64,000 bases of DNA, from the NCBI GenBank assembly GCA_017303835.1, contig JAFLBI010000001.1:1240001-1304000 (forward strand), written 5' to 3'. This stretch comes from Chitinophagales bacterium. Its GTDB lineage: Bacteria; Bacteroidota; Bacteroidia; Chitinophagales; Chitinophagaceae. This document shows positions 19,923 to 29,118 of the stretch, one piece after another. The translations under genes were made by a program, and so were the position numbers. The notes beneath the pieces were generated by a model. The model ran no database searches and was not told the origin of the DNA. It saw only the letters and a list, made by a program, of their open reading frames with translations. Position 1 is the first letter of the stretch, and each line of letters starts with the position of its first letter.

Positions 19923-20633
19923 TTAAACGATCACTACATCTGCATCTCGCAAAGCAGGCAATTGCTGAAAACGCAAAATCACATTGGCCGTAACGATTAC
20001 ATCGCGCTGGCAATAGTCCACAATCCGCTGCAAGTCGCGCTCTTTATAATACACATCCTGCACCATGCTACCATCCATATCTGTTTTGGAAGTAGGAATA
20101 CCCAGCACATTGGCCATCAGGTGCAGAGATGTATAATGTTTATAATCGCCGAATTTCCACCAGCTCAAAGTATCCATCATGCGCACTTCCCAGGGTTTGC
20201 GGTCGTTCAGTTGTAAATATTCCGGCAGCAGCATGCCATTGATGATCATTCTTCGGCAGATATAGGGAATATCAAACTCACGAATATTGTGCCCGGCAAA
20301 CTGAAAATTGCGGTTGCGGCCGTACATCTTATTACAGATCTCCACAAAACCTTCCAAAACGGCCCGCTCATCATCGCCGGAAACGGACTTCACCCGTAAG
20401 CCATTAATTTTCATATCGTTATAACTGAATACGGCTGTGGAAATGCAAATAATTTTGCCAAATTCTGCCAAAATACCCGCTCTTTTCCGGTAAGATTCTT
20501 CCGGCAGCACATCCTCTGGCATGGTTTTCGCGACCTTTTCCTGCCATAGTTCCTGCCAATTGCTCGAGAGATCGGCAAAGGCAGGAACTTGTGGTACTGT
20601 TTCAATATCAATGACCAATAATTCGTTTAGCAT
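19923..20633 (-). CDS. Predicted 3'-5' exonuclease, PolB-like
   Basis: A 236-residue stand-alone exonuclease of the DnaQ/PolB fold. All three Exo motifs are present: D9-x-E11 in VIDIET, H115-N116 with F120-D121 in GHNIREFD, and Y207 to D211 in DYCQRDV. It would trim single-stranded 3' ends in DNA repair; the true substrate is unknown. It lies upstream of holA on the same strand with a 58-base gap, so the two may be co-transcribed. Confidence 0.82.
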   Translation of the reverse strand: MLNELLVIDIETVPQVPAFADLSSNWQELWQEKVAKTMPEDVLPEESYRKRAGILAEFGKIICISTAVFSYNDMKINGLRVKSVSGDDERAVLEGFVEICNKMYGRNRNFQFAGHNIREFDIPYICRRMIINGMLLPEYLQLNDRKPWEVRMMDTLSWWKFGDYKHYTSLHLMANVLGIPTSKTDMDGSMVQDVYYKERDLQRIVDYCQRDVIVTANVILRFQQLPALRDADVVIV

Positions 20634-20654
20634 AGTAACTCCTTATTAAACAAC

Positions 20655-21617
20655 ATGTATATGAGCAACAATCCCCAATTTCCGGAAAAAAAAGACAACC
20701 GTAACCTGATCTATGGCATCCTCATCGCCGCACTGGTGATGACCTGGGCCTATATCATTTACGACAAGAGTCAGTCGAAAGAACAGATCACTTTATTACA
20801 GACAGAAGTGAAAAATGTGGACAGTGCCCGACTGGCAATTCAGCAGGATTTCGATAATGCTTCTGCCCGCCTGGATTCTATTACTACTAATAATATTGAA
20901 TTGCAGGGTTCACTGGCTGAGCGTAATCAGGAAATTCAGCAGTTGAAAAACAATATCCGCGTTACACTGAACAAGAAAAATGCTACCGCTGATGAACTGT
21001 CTAAAGCAAAAGCGTTGATTGCTGAATTGAATGGCAAAATCACTGATTTGTTTGCTGAAGTAGAAAAACTGAAAGCAGAAAACCAGCAACTCACTAACGC
21101 CAACGAGCAGCTAACAACAGACAAAAACAAACTCACAGCAGAAAAGGGTGAATTGCAGCAGAACCTGAACAGCACTACAGAAGCTAAGCGCAGAGTGGAA
21201 GATGTAGCTTCTACCTTGCAGGCATTGAACATCAATATCACGGCCATCAATATCAAGAATGGTGGTAAAGAAAAAGAAACCAACACAGCCAAGCGTGCCG
21301 ATGTGTTCCGTGTATCATTCGATATTGCCGAGAACCGTGTAGCCCCAACTGGCACCAAGGATTTCTTTGTGATAGTAACTGGTCCTGATGGTAAGCCTTT
21401 CAGTGAAGGTGTGTTCAAGACACGTGAAGATGGTGAGCGTGAGTTTACCAATAAAGTAACGGTGAACTATGAGCAAGGCAAACGCTTGCCAGTAAGCTTT
21501 AACTGGAAGCCTGAAGGTCAGTATGCAACAGGTAATTACCGTGTAGAGATCTACCACAATGGATATAAGATTGGTGAAGGTGTAAAGAGCCTGAAAAAAG
21601 GCGGCATCTTCGGATAA
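20655..21617 (+). CDS. Membrane-anchored coiled-coil protein
   Basis: A 320-residue protein with a short cytoplasmic tail, one membrane helix at about residues 18-36 (LIYGILIAALVMTWAYIIYD), a coiled coil from ~38 to ~185 rich in Leu, Glu, Gln and Asn, and a C-terminal beta-rich domain with FFVIVTGPDGKPFSEGVF and YRVEIYHNGYKIGEG. The family is seen in Bacteroidota but has no assigned function that I know. The layout suggests a periplasmic spacer carrying a folded head. It is divergent from the exonuclease gene and ends at a strong terminator. Confidence 0.78.
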   Translation: MYMSNNPQFPEKKDNRNLIYGILIAALVMTWAYIIYDKSQSKEQITLLQTEVKNVDSARLAIQQDFDNASARLDSITTNNIELQGSLAERNQEIQQLKNNIRVTLNKKNATADELSKAKALIAELNGKITDLFAEVEKLKAENQQLTNANEQLTTDKNKLTAEKGELQQNLNSTTEAKRRVEDVASTLQALNINITAINIKNGGKEKETNTAKRADVFRVSFDIAENRVAPTGTKDFFVIVTGPDGKPFSEGVFKTREDGEREFTNKVTVNYEQGKRLPVSFNWKPEGQYATGNYRVEIYHNGYKIGEGVKSLKKGGIFG

Positions 21618-21643
21618 GTTTGTACCAAACTGCAAATGGGTAC

Positions 21644-21671
21644 AGGGGCTCCGTTAGGGGCCCTTTTTTTT
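21644..21671 (+). terminator. Rho-independent terminator
   Basis: The hairpin AGGGGCTCC, loop GTTA, GGGGCCCTT is followed by a run of T. It lies 26 bases after the coiled-coil protein gene. Confidence 0.75.
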
Positions 21672-21699
21672 AAGGCAAAACTTAAAAAGCAAAAGCAAA

Positions 21700-22097
21700 A
21701 AGTGGTAGTCTTCCTCGCGAACCTTAGCGTCCTAGCGTCTTTGCGGTTAAAACTATTGAACTGAAGAAGGAAAGCCGAGGATCGAAAAATGAAAAACGAA
21801 TAAATCCTCGCGAAACTTTGCGTCTTAGCGTCTTTGCGGTTAAGCCAACAGGAACAGAAGAACAATTGAACAAGGAACAGAGCAACCGAAGAAGGAAAAT
21901 CGAGAATCGAGAAACGAAAAACGAATAAATCCTCGCGAACCTTAGCGTCTTCCTGCCTTTGCGGTTAAAACTTTAAAACAGCAGAACAATAGAACAAGGA
22001 ACAGATGAACAGGAGAAGGAAAATCGAGAGTCGAGAAAAGAAAAACGAATAAATCCTCGCGAACCTTTGCGTCTTCCTGCCTTTGCGGTTAAACAAT
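21700..22097. repeat. Tandem array of ~124-bp repeat units
   Basis: A 38-bp core (CCTCGCGAACCTTAGCGTC ... CTTTGCGGTTAA) occurs four times, at 21713-21750, 21806-21843, 21931-21968 and 22055-22092. The last three copies belong to longer units of 124-125 bases (starting near 21763, 21888 and 22012) that also share GGAAAATCGAGAATCGAG and AAAAACGAATAAAT. The first copy is partial. Core motifs of this type are scattered between genes in many Bacteroidota genomes. The block fills the 549-base gap between two genes; no coding region is credible in it. The stretch just after it (22121-22155) repeats ATTTCAAATCT. Confidence 0.85.
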
Positions 22098-22166
22098 CAA
22101 TCCTTAAAGAATAACCACAAATTTCAAATCTCCAATTTCAAATCTCAAATCCTTTACTTTTAAGGT

Positions 22167-23321
22167 ATGAGGGCTTTACTCAACTGGCGTAACCTGATCA
22201 TTGCCATTGCCATACTGGTGGTGGGCAGCACCGTGCTATACAGTCGCTACCTCGCCAAACAGATTGCCACTGAAGAACGCAAATACGTAGAAGCCTGGGT
22301 AGAAGCCGAACGCACCATCCTCAACGGAGCCGACAGCACTTCCCTCTCCCTCGCCACCAAGATTGCCACAGACAATACCGAGATACCCATCATCGAAACC
22401 AATGAAAAAGATGAACCTACCGGCTTATTCATGAATATTGATACCAGTGGTATTACTGACCTCAACGCCTTACTGCGTGAGAAACTCAAACGCTTTCGTC
22501 GCTTTGCCCCCAAGCCGATAGTATTGGTGGTGAAAGAAACACCTTATGCAGCCAATAAATATTATTATGGTCCCAGTACTTTATTAACGCAGGTACAATG
22601 GTACCCTTATGTGCAATTGAGTATTGCTGCTTTATTCCTCATCATTGCCATTACCACACAACGCATTCGTTTCAAGAGTAACCAAAACCAACTATGGGCG
22701 GGTATGGCCAAAGAAACCGCGCATCAATTGGGTACACCGGTAAGTAGTTTAGAAGGTTGGCTGGAATTATTGAAAGACATTCCTGCAGCGCAGAATATTG
22801 CCGCTGAGATGGACAAAGATGTGCGCCGATTACAACTCATCTCGGATCGCTTTGGTAAAATTGGCAGCACACCACAATTAGAACCCACCACTTTGTTACC
22901 GCAGTTGGAAAATATGCTTACCTATATGCGCAAACGTGCAGGCAGTAAAGTGCGCATGGAATTACAACATCATTTGCATGCAGATACGCAATTACAATTA
23001 TCTCCGCTCCTCTTCGATTGGGTACTGGAAAATTTATTGAAGAATGCACTAGACGCCATGGATGGTAGCGGACAAATTTTGATTCAAGTAGAAGAACAAG
23101 CCACCCAATATTGTATAGACGTACAAGATAGCGGTAAAGGCATTGAAGCCGGTGCGATCAATAAGGTTTTTCAACCCGGGTTTACAACGAAAAAAAGAGG
23201 TTGGGGATTGGGACTCACACTGAGCAAACGCATCATTGAGCAATACCACGGGGGTAAATTAGCTGTGTACCGCAGCGAACCGGGTAAGGGCACCACCTTT
23301 CGGATTGTGTTGCCTAAGTAA
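22167..23321 (+). CDS. Sensor histidine kinase
   Basis: A 384-residue two-helix membrane kinase. Membrane segments lie near residues 8-28 and 147-165 and enclose a ~115-residue periplasmic sensor region. The dimerisation segment has the phospho-acceptor H186 in KETAHQLGTPVSSLEGW. The ATPase domain has the N box ENLLKNALDAM, G1 DSGKGI, and G2 GWGLGLTLSKRI. No response regulator lies beside it, so the kinase is an orphan here and its signal is unknown. Confidence 0.9.
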   Translation: MRALLNWRNLIIAIAILVVGSTVLYSRYLAKQIATEERKYVEAWVEAERTILNGADSTSLSLATKIATDNTEIPIIETNEKDEPTGLFMNIDTSGITDLNALLREKLKRFRRFAPKPIVLVVKETPYAANKYYYGPSTLLTQVQWYPYVQLSIAALFLIIAITTQRIRFKSNQNQLWAGMAKETAHQLGTPVSSLEGWLELLKDIPAAQNIAAEMDKDVRRLQLISDRFGKIGSTPQLEPTTLLPQLENMLTYMRKRAGSKVRMELQHHLHADTQLQLSPLLFDWVLENLLKNALDAMDGSGQILIQVEEQATQYCIDVQDSGKGIEAGAINKVFQPGFTTKKRGWGLGLTLSKRIIEQYHGGKLAVYRSEPGKGTTFRIVLPK

Positions 23322-23337
23322 AAATCTAAGAACTATA

Positions 23338-23637
23338 CTAGTACACTTCTTCTGTTACAGCAGACTGGGCATCTACACCAAAATAACTCATGGCAGCAAA
23401 CAGTTGTTGCAATGATTGTGGTGTGGTGGTGTCTACATACAGATCGGCTTCGCGGCAAAGGGCCAGTAATTCATGCCCGCTGGCATTGATGGCTTCTTTG
23501 GTAACGGCATCCTGCGAGAGCGTACGAATACAATTCTGCATTCTGCTGAGCTTATCATCGGTAAGATGATCGAATGCATGCTGCTGCATTAACTGCCCAG
23601 CCGCATTCACCAGCAAATGATAGGGTACGTTTTTCAT
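23338..23637 (-). CDS. Hypothetical protein
   Basis: A 99-residue protein with no recognised domain. It has a helical, hydrophilic composition (LTDDKLSRMQNCIRTLSQDA; SLQQLFAAMSYFG), no signal peptide and no membrane segment. Base composition is like that of the core genes, so it probably marks the last core gene before the AT-rich island. It converges with the histidine kinase gene with a 16-base gap. Confidence 0.6.
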   Translation of the reverse strand: MKNVPYHLLVNAAGQLMQQHAFDHLTDDKLSRMQNCIRTLSQDAVTKEAINASGHELLALCREADLYVDTTTPQSLQQLFAAMSYFGVDAQSAVTEEVY

Positions 23638-23985
23638 AACGTTTGTTTATTGTTAGACAACTCAAAGCTCTAAATCGTTTGTCAAGCCATTGTTAACAAA
23701 AGTTTTCAGTGGATAAGATGGGTATAACCCCGGCCAAAACCCAAACAGCATGGGCGTTTGCGGGGCACTGCCCGATATTTATGCAGGGGTAATGCACGGA
23801 AATAATGAAAACTGTGTTCACAATTAAACGCTAATGACTACAGAAAAAAACGATACCAGACAATGGGAAATTTCCCATTTTTTGATGGGAGATTTCCCGT
23901 ACAGACGTCAAAGAATACCTATTTACAATGTGTGTTCATGAAGTAAATTAGCTTCTGATTTTAAAAGATATCTAAAAGGACTAAA
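23638..23985. other. Intergenic region, left edge of the island
   Basis: This 348-base gap holds no credible gene. The sequence is mixed at first (CGGGGCACTGCCCG) and becomes AT-rich towards the right. It contains the palindrome pair described separately. I see no tRNA fragment or integrase site that would mark an attachment site, and no good -33/-7 pair. Confidence 0.5.
23862..23900. promoter_or_regulatory. Twin palindromic operator-like motif
   Basis: AATGGGAAATTTCCCATT at 23862-23879 is a perfect 18-bp palindrome. A second copy, ATGGGAGATTTCCCGT at 23885-23900, matches it at 14 of 16 positions. The copies start 22 bp apart, about two helical turns, so bound dimers would sit on the same DNA face. 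The pair lies ~85-125 bases upstream of the methyltransferase gene. Control of the cluster is inferred; no separate regulator gene is seen, so the binder could be one of the cluster proteins. Confidence 0.6.
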
Positions 23986-25686
23986 ATGAAGGAACTTACT
24001 GTCATTGATTTTTTTTGCGGAGCTGGTGGATTCTCTGAAGGATTTCGACAACAAGGATTTAAAATTCTTATGGGTATCGACAACTGGGAACCTGCTATTA
24101 AAACATTCAATCACAATTTCAAATTAGAATGTAAATCAAAGAGTGTTCTCGATTTTGAGAATTCAATTGATGAAATAGAAGCTTTACCAGATACCGATGT
24201 AATTATTGGAAGCCCTCCATGTGTTACTTTTTCAACATCAAATAAGTCAGGAAAAGCAGATAAATCTTTAGGGGTCAGACTAACAGAAGTCTTTCTTAGA
24301 ATAGTTGCTGTAAAAAAACATAAACCAAATTCAACACTAAAAGCCTGGTTTATGGAGAATGTAACAAACTCAGTTAATTATCTAAATGATTATTATACAT
24401 TCAAAGATCTGAATTTAAGCAATTGGGCAAGAAAACATAATATAAGCCCTAGTAAAATAGCCATTATTTTAAAGGATAATCAACCTGAGATAAATTCCTC
24501 AAATTATGGTTCTCCTCAGTCAAGAATAAGAGTAATTAGCGGCGAAATAGTAAAACATGGGAAATTAGTAATTCCCCCAAATACACATCAACCAGCAGAA
24601 GCAAAGGGGAATCTTCAGAAATATATTACTCTACGTGATATCAGAAATTCACTTCCATCACCAAACTCTAAAAAATCTGACAGTCTTACTACTGATCCTC
24701 TTTATCCATCAATTCGAATTAAAATAAGCGAACTTTCAGATCACTTTTACGACACAGGTCTTTATGAATGCGAATGGAAACAGTCAATGTTTTTAAAGAC
24801 AAACCATCCCTACATGGGTAGAATGTCTTTCCCAGAAAATGAAAATAAGCCAAGCAGAACAATTACCGCTACAAAGATTGGATCATCCAGAGAAGCCATT
24901 GTTTATCTTTCTGAATATAAAAGGAAAGGAAATGGAGAATATAGAACACCAACTATACGTGAGTCTGCAACACTTATGGGATTTCCAATAACATATCAAT
25001 TCGTTGGTAGTGAGACAGCAAAATGCAGATTAGTGGGTAATGCAGTATGCCCTTCAGTTAGTAAAGCTTTCGCGAAGCTAGTACGCAAAGAGTTAGGGCT
25101 AAATACAATCAAAAAAGATTTAGTGCAAACTACTCCAGATTTAACTGGAGTAAATAATCTTAATACATTTTCGCCTAAAGTTTTTGAGAAACCTCCAAAG
25201 CGTAACAAAGGCTCAAGATTCAGAAGACACCCTTTTAAAGATGGCAACTTGACAATAACTCTTTCAAACTATGACATAACTAAAAATGAAAGAAAAGGCT
25301 CAAAATGGATTACATCAATTCAATACGGCAATGGAGAAGGATTTCCAGTACACAACTATCCAAATGGCTTTTACAAAAAATTAGAACCAATTATAGCAGC
25401 TTATAAAAATGGTAAAAAATTCTTACACACCATTAATAATGGTTTCTCCGAAAAAATTGGAAATAAATGGGAACTACAAGAGATGTACGAAAACCAAAAA
25501 TCTAATGGCAAACTATTGGAGCCTAGTAAACTAATAGAAGAAGTCGCTAGAATAATTAATAATCTAAAAATTGATAATGAGGAATATATTCAGAAAGAAT
25601 CAAATGTTTTTAAAGAAAAACATGTAGTGCCTTTAAAACAGTTGTATGCGCTTTATGCAATAAATAAAATCTCTTCAAACACCTAA
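23986..25686 (+). CDS. DNA (cytosine-5) methyltransferase with C-terminal extension
   Basis: A 566-residue 5-methylcytosine methyltransferase. Motif I is DFFCGAGGFSEGF (residues 8-20), motif IV GSPPCVTFS with catalytic C79, motif VI ENV (124-126), motif VIII QSRIRV (178-183), motif IX RESATLMGFP and motif X GNAVCPSVSKA (351-361). Recognition would lie between ~185 and ~320. Beyond residue ~375 come ~190 residues not found in the minimal enzyme (HPFKDGNLTITLSN, LPIIAAYKNGKKFL-like helices) whose role is unknown. AAGGACTAAA precedes the ATG. It is the first gene of a six-gene cluster and is more AT-rich than flanking core genes. Confidence 0.93.
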   Translation: MKELTVIDFFCGAGGFSEGFRQQGFKILMGIDNWEPAIKTFNHNFKLECKSKSVLDFENSIDEIEALPDTDVIIGSPPCVTFSTSNKSGKADKSLGVRLTEVFLRIVAVKKHKPNSTLKAWFMENVTNSVNYLNDYYTFKDLNLSNWARKHNISPSKIAIILKDNQPEINSSNYGSPQSRIRVISGEIVKHGKLVIPPNTHQPAEAKGNLQKYITLRDIRNSLPSPNSKKSDSLTTDPLYPSIRIKISELSDHFYDTGLYECEWKQSMFLKTNHPYMGRMSFPENENKPSRTITATKIGSSREAIVYLSEYKRKGNGEYRTPTIRESATLMGFPITYQFVGSETAKCRLVGNAVCPSVSKAFAKLVRKELGLNTIKKDLVQTTPDLTGVNNLNTFSPKVFEKPPKRNKGSRFRRHPFKDGNLTITLSNYDITKNERKGSKWITSIQYGNGEGFPVHNYPNGFYKKLEPIIAAYKNGKKFLHTINNGFSEKIGNKWELQEMYENQKSNGKLLEPSKLIEEVARIINNLKIDNEEYIQKESNVFKEKHVVPLKQLYALYAINKISSNT

Positions 25687-25697
25687 TAATTTTGTAT

Positions 25698-27119
25698 ATG
25701 AACAAAGAAAGTAGAATACAAAATATTGAACGCTCCTGTAATGAGAAGGACAACCTGATTGGTGAAATTGAAATTCCTTGGAAGGATGGCCTAGAATCAA
25801 TGAAGGTTTATAAAATCCCTTTAGAATACCTAGTTTATAATAAGTACAATGGAAGAATTTTGAGTAGAACAAAGTCCTTAGAAAGTCAGCATCAAATGAT
25901 TGATGTGGAAACGGACTATGGACGTGATCTTATTGCAAAACTTTTATGGGATTCTAAAGTTGATAGAAATAAGAAAACCCTGGAAACAATAAATGCACCT
26001 GGCGGAGGACAACAGAAGCCAGGTATAATTACTCGAGATGGTATAATTATAGATGGGAATAGAAGAGCAATGCTATTACGGAAAAGCGGGAAATACAGCT
26101 ATTTCAAAGCAGTTGTTCTACCTGTAACGCTAGATGAAAATCCACTAGAAATTGAAAAGCTAGAAACTTCATTTCAAATGGGTGAGGATGAAAAGCTTGG
26201 TTACAATCCTATAGAAAAATATTTAAAAGCTAAAAGCCTTTACAAAAAATTATCAGGTGAAAATTACTTATCAAAAAATGCAGACCTAAAATCAATTCAG
26301 AAAATAGCTGACTGGATGGGCGAAGACAGCCCTACAGTAAAAGAGTATTTAGAAGTTATGTGCACAATGGATGATTATCTTGATTACCTAGAGTACAATG
26401 GAATCTACACTCAGTTAGACGGAAGAGAAGACCAATTTATTCAATTAACTAGGTGGCTTAATAATTTCTATGGCTCTGAAAGCGCAAAAGCCTTTGATGG
26501 TTATAGAGATGATGATGTAGACGATCTAAAGACGATTGCTTACGATTACATTAGAATAAAATACGAAGGCAAGCAATTCAGACATCTTGCTTATGGACTA
26601 AGAGAAAATCATTTTTTTGGCGATAAAGAAATTTGGACGAGTTTCAGAGACTACCATTTTGAAAAGAAACAGAAAATAACAGAAGATAGTATTGATCTAA
26701 ACTCACAGAATTTAGAACGCCATCTCAATGACAGAGATAACAAATTTTATGAAAAAAGTAAATTAGGAAATGTAGAAAGCTTCTTGAAAGAGAATGACGA
26801 TACCCACTACACTTGGCTTAGAAACAAACAAAGTGCGGGACAACCAGAAAAACTTGTTAGAAATGCGATCAGATCACTCGAATCTATTAATCAAAGGAAT
26901 AAAAACTTTAAGTCACCAGAAGTATCTAGAGAATTAGAAATATTGAATAATTCAGCTTCACAATTATTAGCGAATAGTTCAATCGAAAAACTATTCAGCC
27001 ATATTATAACTCTTCTTCAAAAAATTGATATAACCAAAAGCACAGAGGATAAAGAGAGTATAATTAAAAAGGCTAAAACTATTCAACAAATTGTGTATAA
27101 AATGACTAAAGAGATTTAA
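25698..27119 (+). CDS. ParB-like domain protein
   Basis: A 473-residue protein. The N-terminal part has the ParB/sulfiredoxin-like layout: an entry strand IPLEYLVYNKYNGRI (~residues 41-55) and the box GIIIDGNRRAMLL (~115-127), in which the DGNRR run stands for the nucleotide-binding GERR box of ParB. The remaining ~340 residues are helical (YNPIEKYLKAKSLYKKL) with no domain I can name. In defence loci such proteins act as NTP-dependent DNA-binding proteins or nucleases; partitioning is unlikely because no ParA is present. The ATG at 25698 is eleven bases after the methyltransferase stop; an in-frame TTG lies two codons earlier. Confidence 0.75.
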   Translation: MNKESRIQNIERSCNEKDNLIGEIEIPWKDGLESMKVYKIPLEYLVYNKYNGRILSRTKSLESQHQMIDVETDYGRDLIAKLLWDSKVDRNKKTLETINAPGGGQQKPGIITRDGIIIDGNRRAMLLRKSGKYSYFKAVVLPVTLDENPLEIEKLETSFQMGEDEKLGYNPIEKYLKAKSLYKKLSGENYLSKNADLKSIQKIADWMGEDSPTVKEYLEVMCTMDDYLDYLEYNGIYTQLDGREDQFIQLTRWLNNFYGSESAKAFDGYRDDDVDDLKTIAYDYIRIKYEGKQFRHLAYGLRENHFFGDKEIWTSFRDYHFEKKQKITEDSIDLNSQNLERHLNDRDNKFYEKSKLGNVESFLKENDDTHYTWLRNKQSAGQPEKLVRNAIRSLESINQRNKNFKSPEVSRELEILNNSASQLLANSSIEKLFSHIITLLQKIDITKSTEDKESIIKKAKTIQQIVYKMTKEI

Positions 27120-27132
27120 AAGGGCTTTTACT

Positions 27133-29118
27133 ATGCGTGAAATAACAATCCATATTGATAATGAAAGTTCATTTTTAATATTACACGACTGCGCTAGTGA
27201 GTTACTTATAAATCCAAGATTAAAAACAACTCTAAAGCGATTAGGCTATAAAATTGAACTCGACAACATTCTTATTCCTTTCAATGAAAAAAGCAAAATA
27301 GCAACACTTATAGAAATACAACATCTTCTATTCAAATTTGGATTTGGAAAAAATTTAACTGAAGACACAGTTAATGATATCCGAAGTTTTGAAAGAGAAG
27401 AAAGACTTTTTGAAGTCTTCTCAAATAAAGCAAGAGCAATAAGAAACAATCAATTCGAATCAAATCCTGAGCTCATTAAAGACTTTCAAAAATTCAAAGA
27501 CATTACTCAAAATAGCCTTAAAAGGAAATTATATCCTTTACAGTTGCTTTCAGCATTTCATATGGCTTTTTCACAAAACGCATGCAACTTCGCTGTACCA
27601 GGGGCAGGTAAAACTTCAATCGTTTATGCAGCCTATTCTTTCCTTAAACAATTACCCAAAACAGACCCTCGCCATGTTAATAGACTAATTATAATAGGCC
27701 CACTTTCATCATTTGCACCATGGGAGAATGAGTATGCTAGTTGCTTTGGAGAAAATCCGAATAGCCTAAGACTTTCAGGAGATGATTCCATATCCAGAGA
27801 AAAGAAAGAAGAGCACTTATATTCAGGAAGTCCAGCAGAACTCACACTAATCTTCCATGGAGGAGTTAAGAGCTTACAAAAGGAAATTGTTGATTTTTTA
27901 AAGACTCACAATACTATGTTAGTAGTTGATGAGGCTCACAGGATTAAAAATCCTGAAGGTGTTTGGGGAAAAAGCGCTATCGAAATTGCAAAAGAAGCCA
28001 AATCCAGAATTATTTTAACAGGGACGCCTGTACCCAACGGATATGAAGATTTATATAATCTATTTCAATTCGTATATCCATTTAAATTCAAATCAATTCT
28101 AGGATTTCACTACTCTAATCTAATAGATATGAGTAAAAACAATGTTGAAAATAGTCCGCGTGTTCAACAATTAATTGAAAACATATCACCATTTTTTATA
28201 CGAATAAAGAAAAAAGATTTAAAGCTTCCCCCTAAAGAAGAAATAACAATCCAAATAGAAATGAATCGTTATCAAAGAGAAATATACGACTTCATAGAAT
28301 GCGAATACATCAATTCCTTTACACAAAATCCAAACGGATCAATTAAGGATATATTAAATAGAGCTAAATTAATTCGACTAAGGCAGGCTTCAACAAATCC
28401 TTCACTACTTGCCAAACCATTGAAAGATGCTTTACTCAATAATCCAGAATTAGATGAAGTTGATCCGAATAGTAAGTTTACAGAATACACAGATGAGTTT
28501 ATAGATGACTCTGAAATATTTAGACGAATTTGTAATTACGAAAATCTTGAAATACCACAGAAGTTTATTGAGGTAAAAAAAATACTTGATGAAACTATTC
28601 TACCTAAAAATGAAAAGGTGATTATCTGGACGATCTTTATAACAAATGCAAAAGATTTACAAGCCTTTTTACTTAAGAATAATATTATTGCACCTTTGTT
28701 AATCGGCGAAACAGTACAGCAAGAAAGAGAAATATTAATATCCAAATTCAATGACCCATCTAATAATGACTTTCAAGTAGTCATTGCAAATCCATTTGCT
28801 GTATCTGAATCTATATCACTCCACAAAGGTTGCCATAATGCAATTTATTTAGAAAGAGATTACAACTGCTCCAATTTCTTACAATCGAAAGATCGAATAC
28901 ATCGTGTTGGTCTTTCTGAAAACCAGCTTACCAAATACTACTATATAGTTTGCAGCAATTCAATTGATCAGGTAATTGACGAACGCTTGCATTTTAAAAT
29001 AGAGCGAATGGAAGCCATTATTGATGAAGAGATTCCTTTATTCTCTAGAATAAATGATGATGACGAAACTGATATAATAAAAGCCTTGATACTCGATTAT
29101 GCTAAAAGAACTCAGTAA
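27133..29118 (+). CDS. SNF2-type DEAH helicase
   Basis: A 661-residue superfamily-2 translocase. Motif I is VPGAGKTS (155-162) with K160, motif II DEAH (266-269), motif III TGTPVPN (296-302), and motif VI KDRIHRVG (586-593) with the arginine finger. The first ~130 residues form an extra N-terminal domain without a known match. PGAGKT instead of the classic SNF2 DEMGLGKT box is typical of prokaryotic defence-type helicases. It probably moves along DNA and positions the nucleases encoded downstream. The start is 13 bases after the ParB-like gene, and its end overlaps the next gene by 20 bases. Confidence 0.88.
   Translation: MREITIHIDNESSFLILHDCASELLINPRLKTTLKRLGYKIELDNILIPFNEKSKIATLIEIQHLLFKFGFGKNLTEDTVNDIRSFEREERLFEVFSNKARAIRNNQFESNPELIKDFQKFKDITQNSLKRKLYPLQLLSAFHMAFSQNACNFAVPGAGKTSIVYAAYSFLKQLPKTDPRHVNRLIIIGPLSSFAPWENEYASCFGENPNSLRLSGDDSISREKKEEHLYSGSPAELTLIFHGGVKSLQKEIVDFLKTHNTMLVVDEAHRIKNPEGVWGKSAIEIAKEAKSRIILTGTPVPNGYEDLYNLFQFVYPFKFKSILGFHYSNLIDMSKNNVENSPRVQQLIENISPFFIRIKKKDLKLPPKEEITIQIEMNRYQREIYDFIECEYINSFTQNPNGSIKDILNRAKLIRLRQASTNPSLLAKPLKDALLNNPELDEVDPNSKFTEYTDEFIDDSEIFRRICNYENLEIPQKFIEVKKILDETILPKNEKVIIWTIFITNAKDLQAFLLKNNIIAPLLIGETVQQEREILISKFNDPSNNDFQVVIANPFAVSESISLHKGCHNAIYLERDYNCSNFLQSKDRIHRVGLSENQLTKYYYIVCSNSIDQVIDERLHFKIERMEAIIDEEIPLFSRINDDDETDIIKALILDYAKRTQ

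Noticed and set aside
21700-22097. CRISPR-like array from the four 38-bp repeats
   Set aside because: The segments between repeats are themselves similar (124-bp tandem units) and are longer than spacers. No cas gene is nearby.
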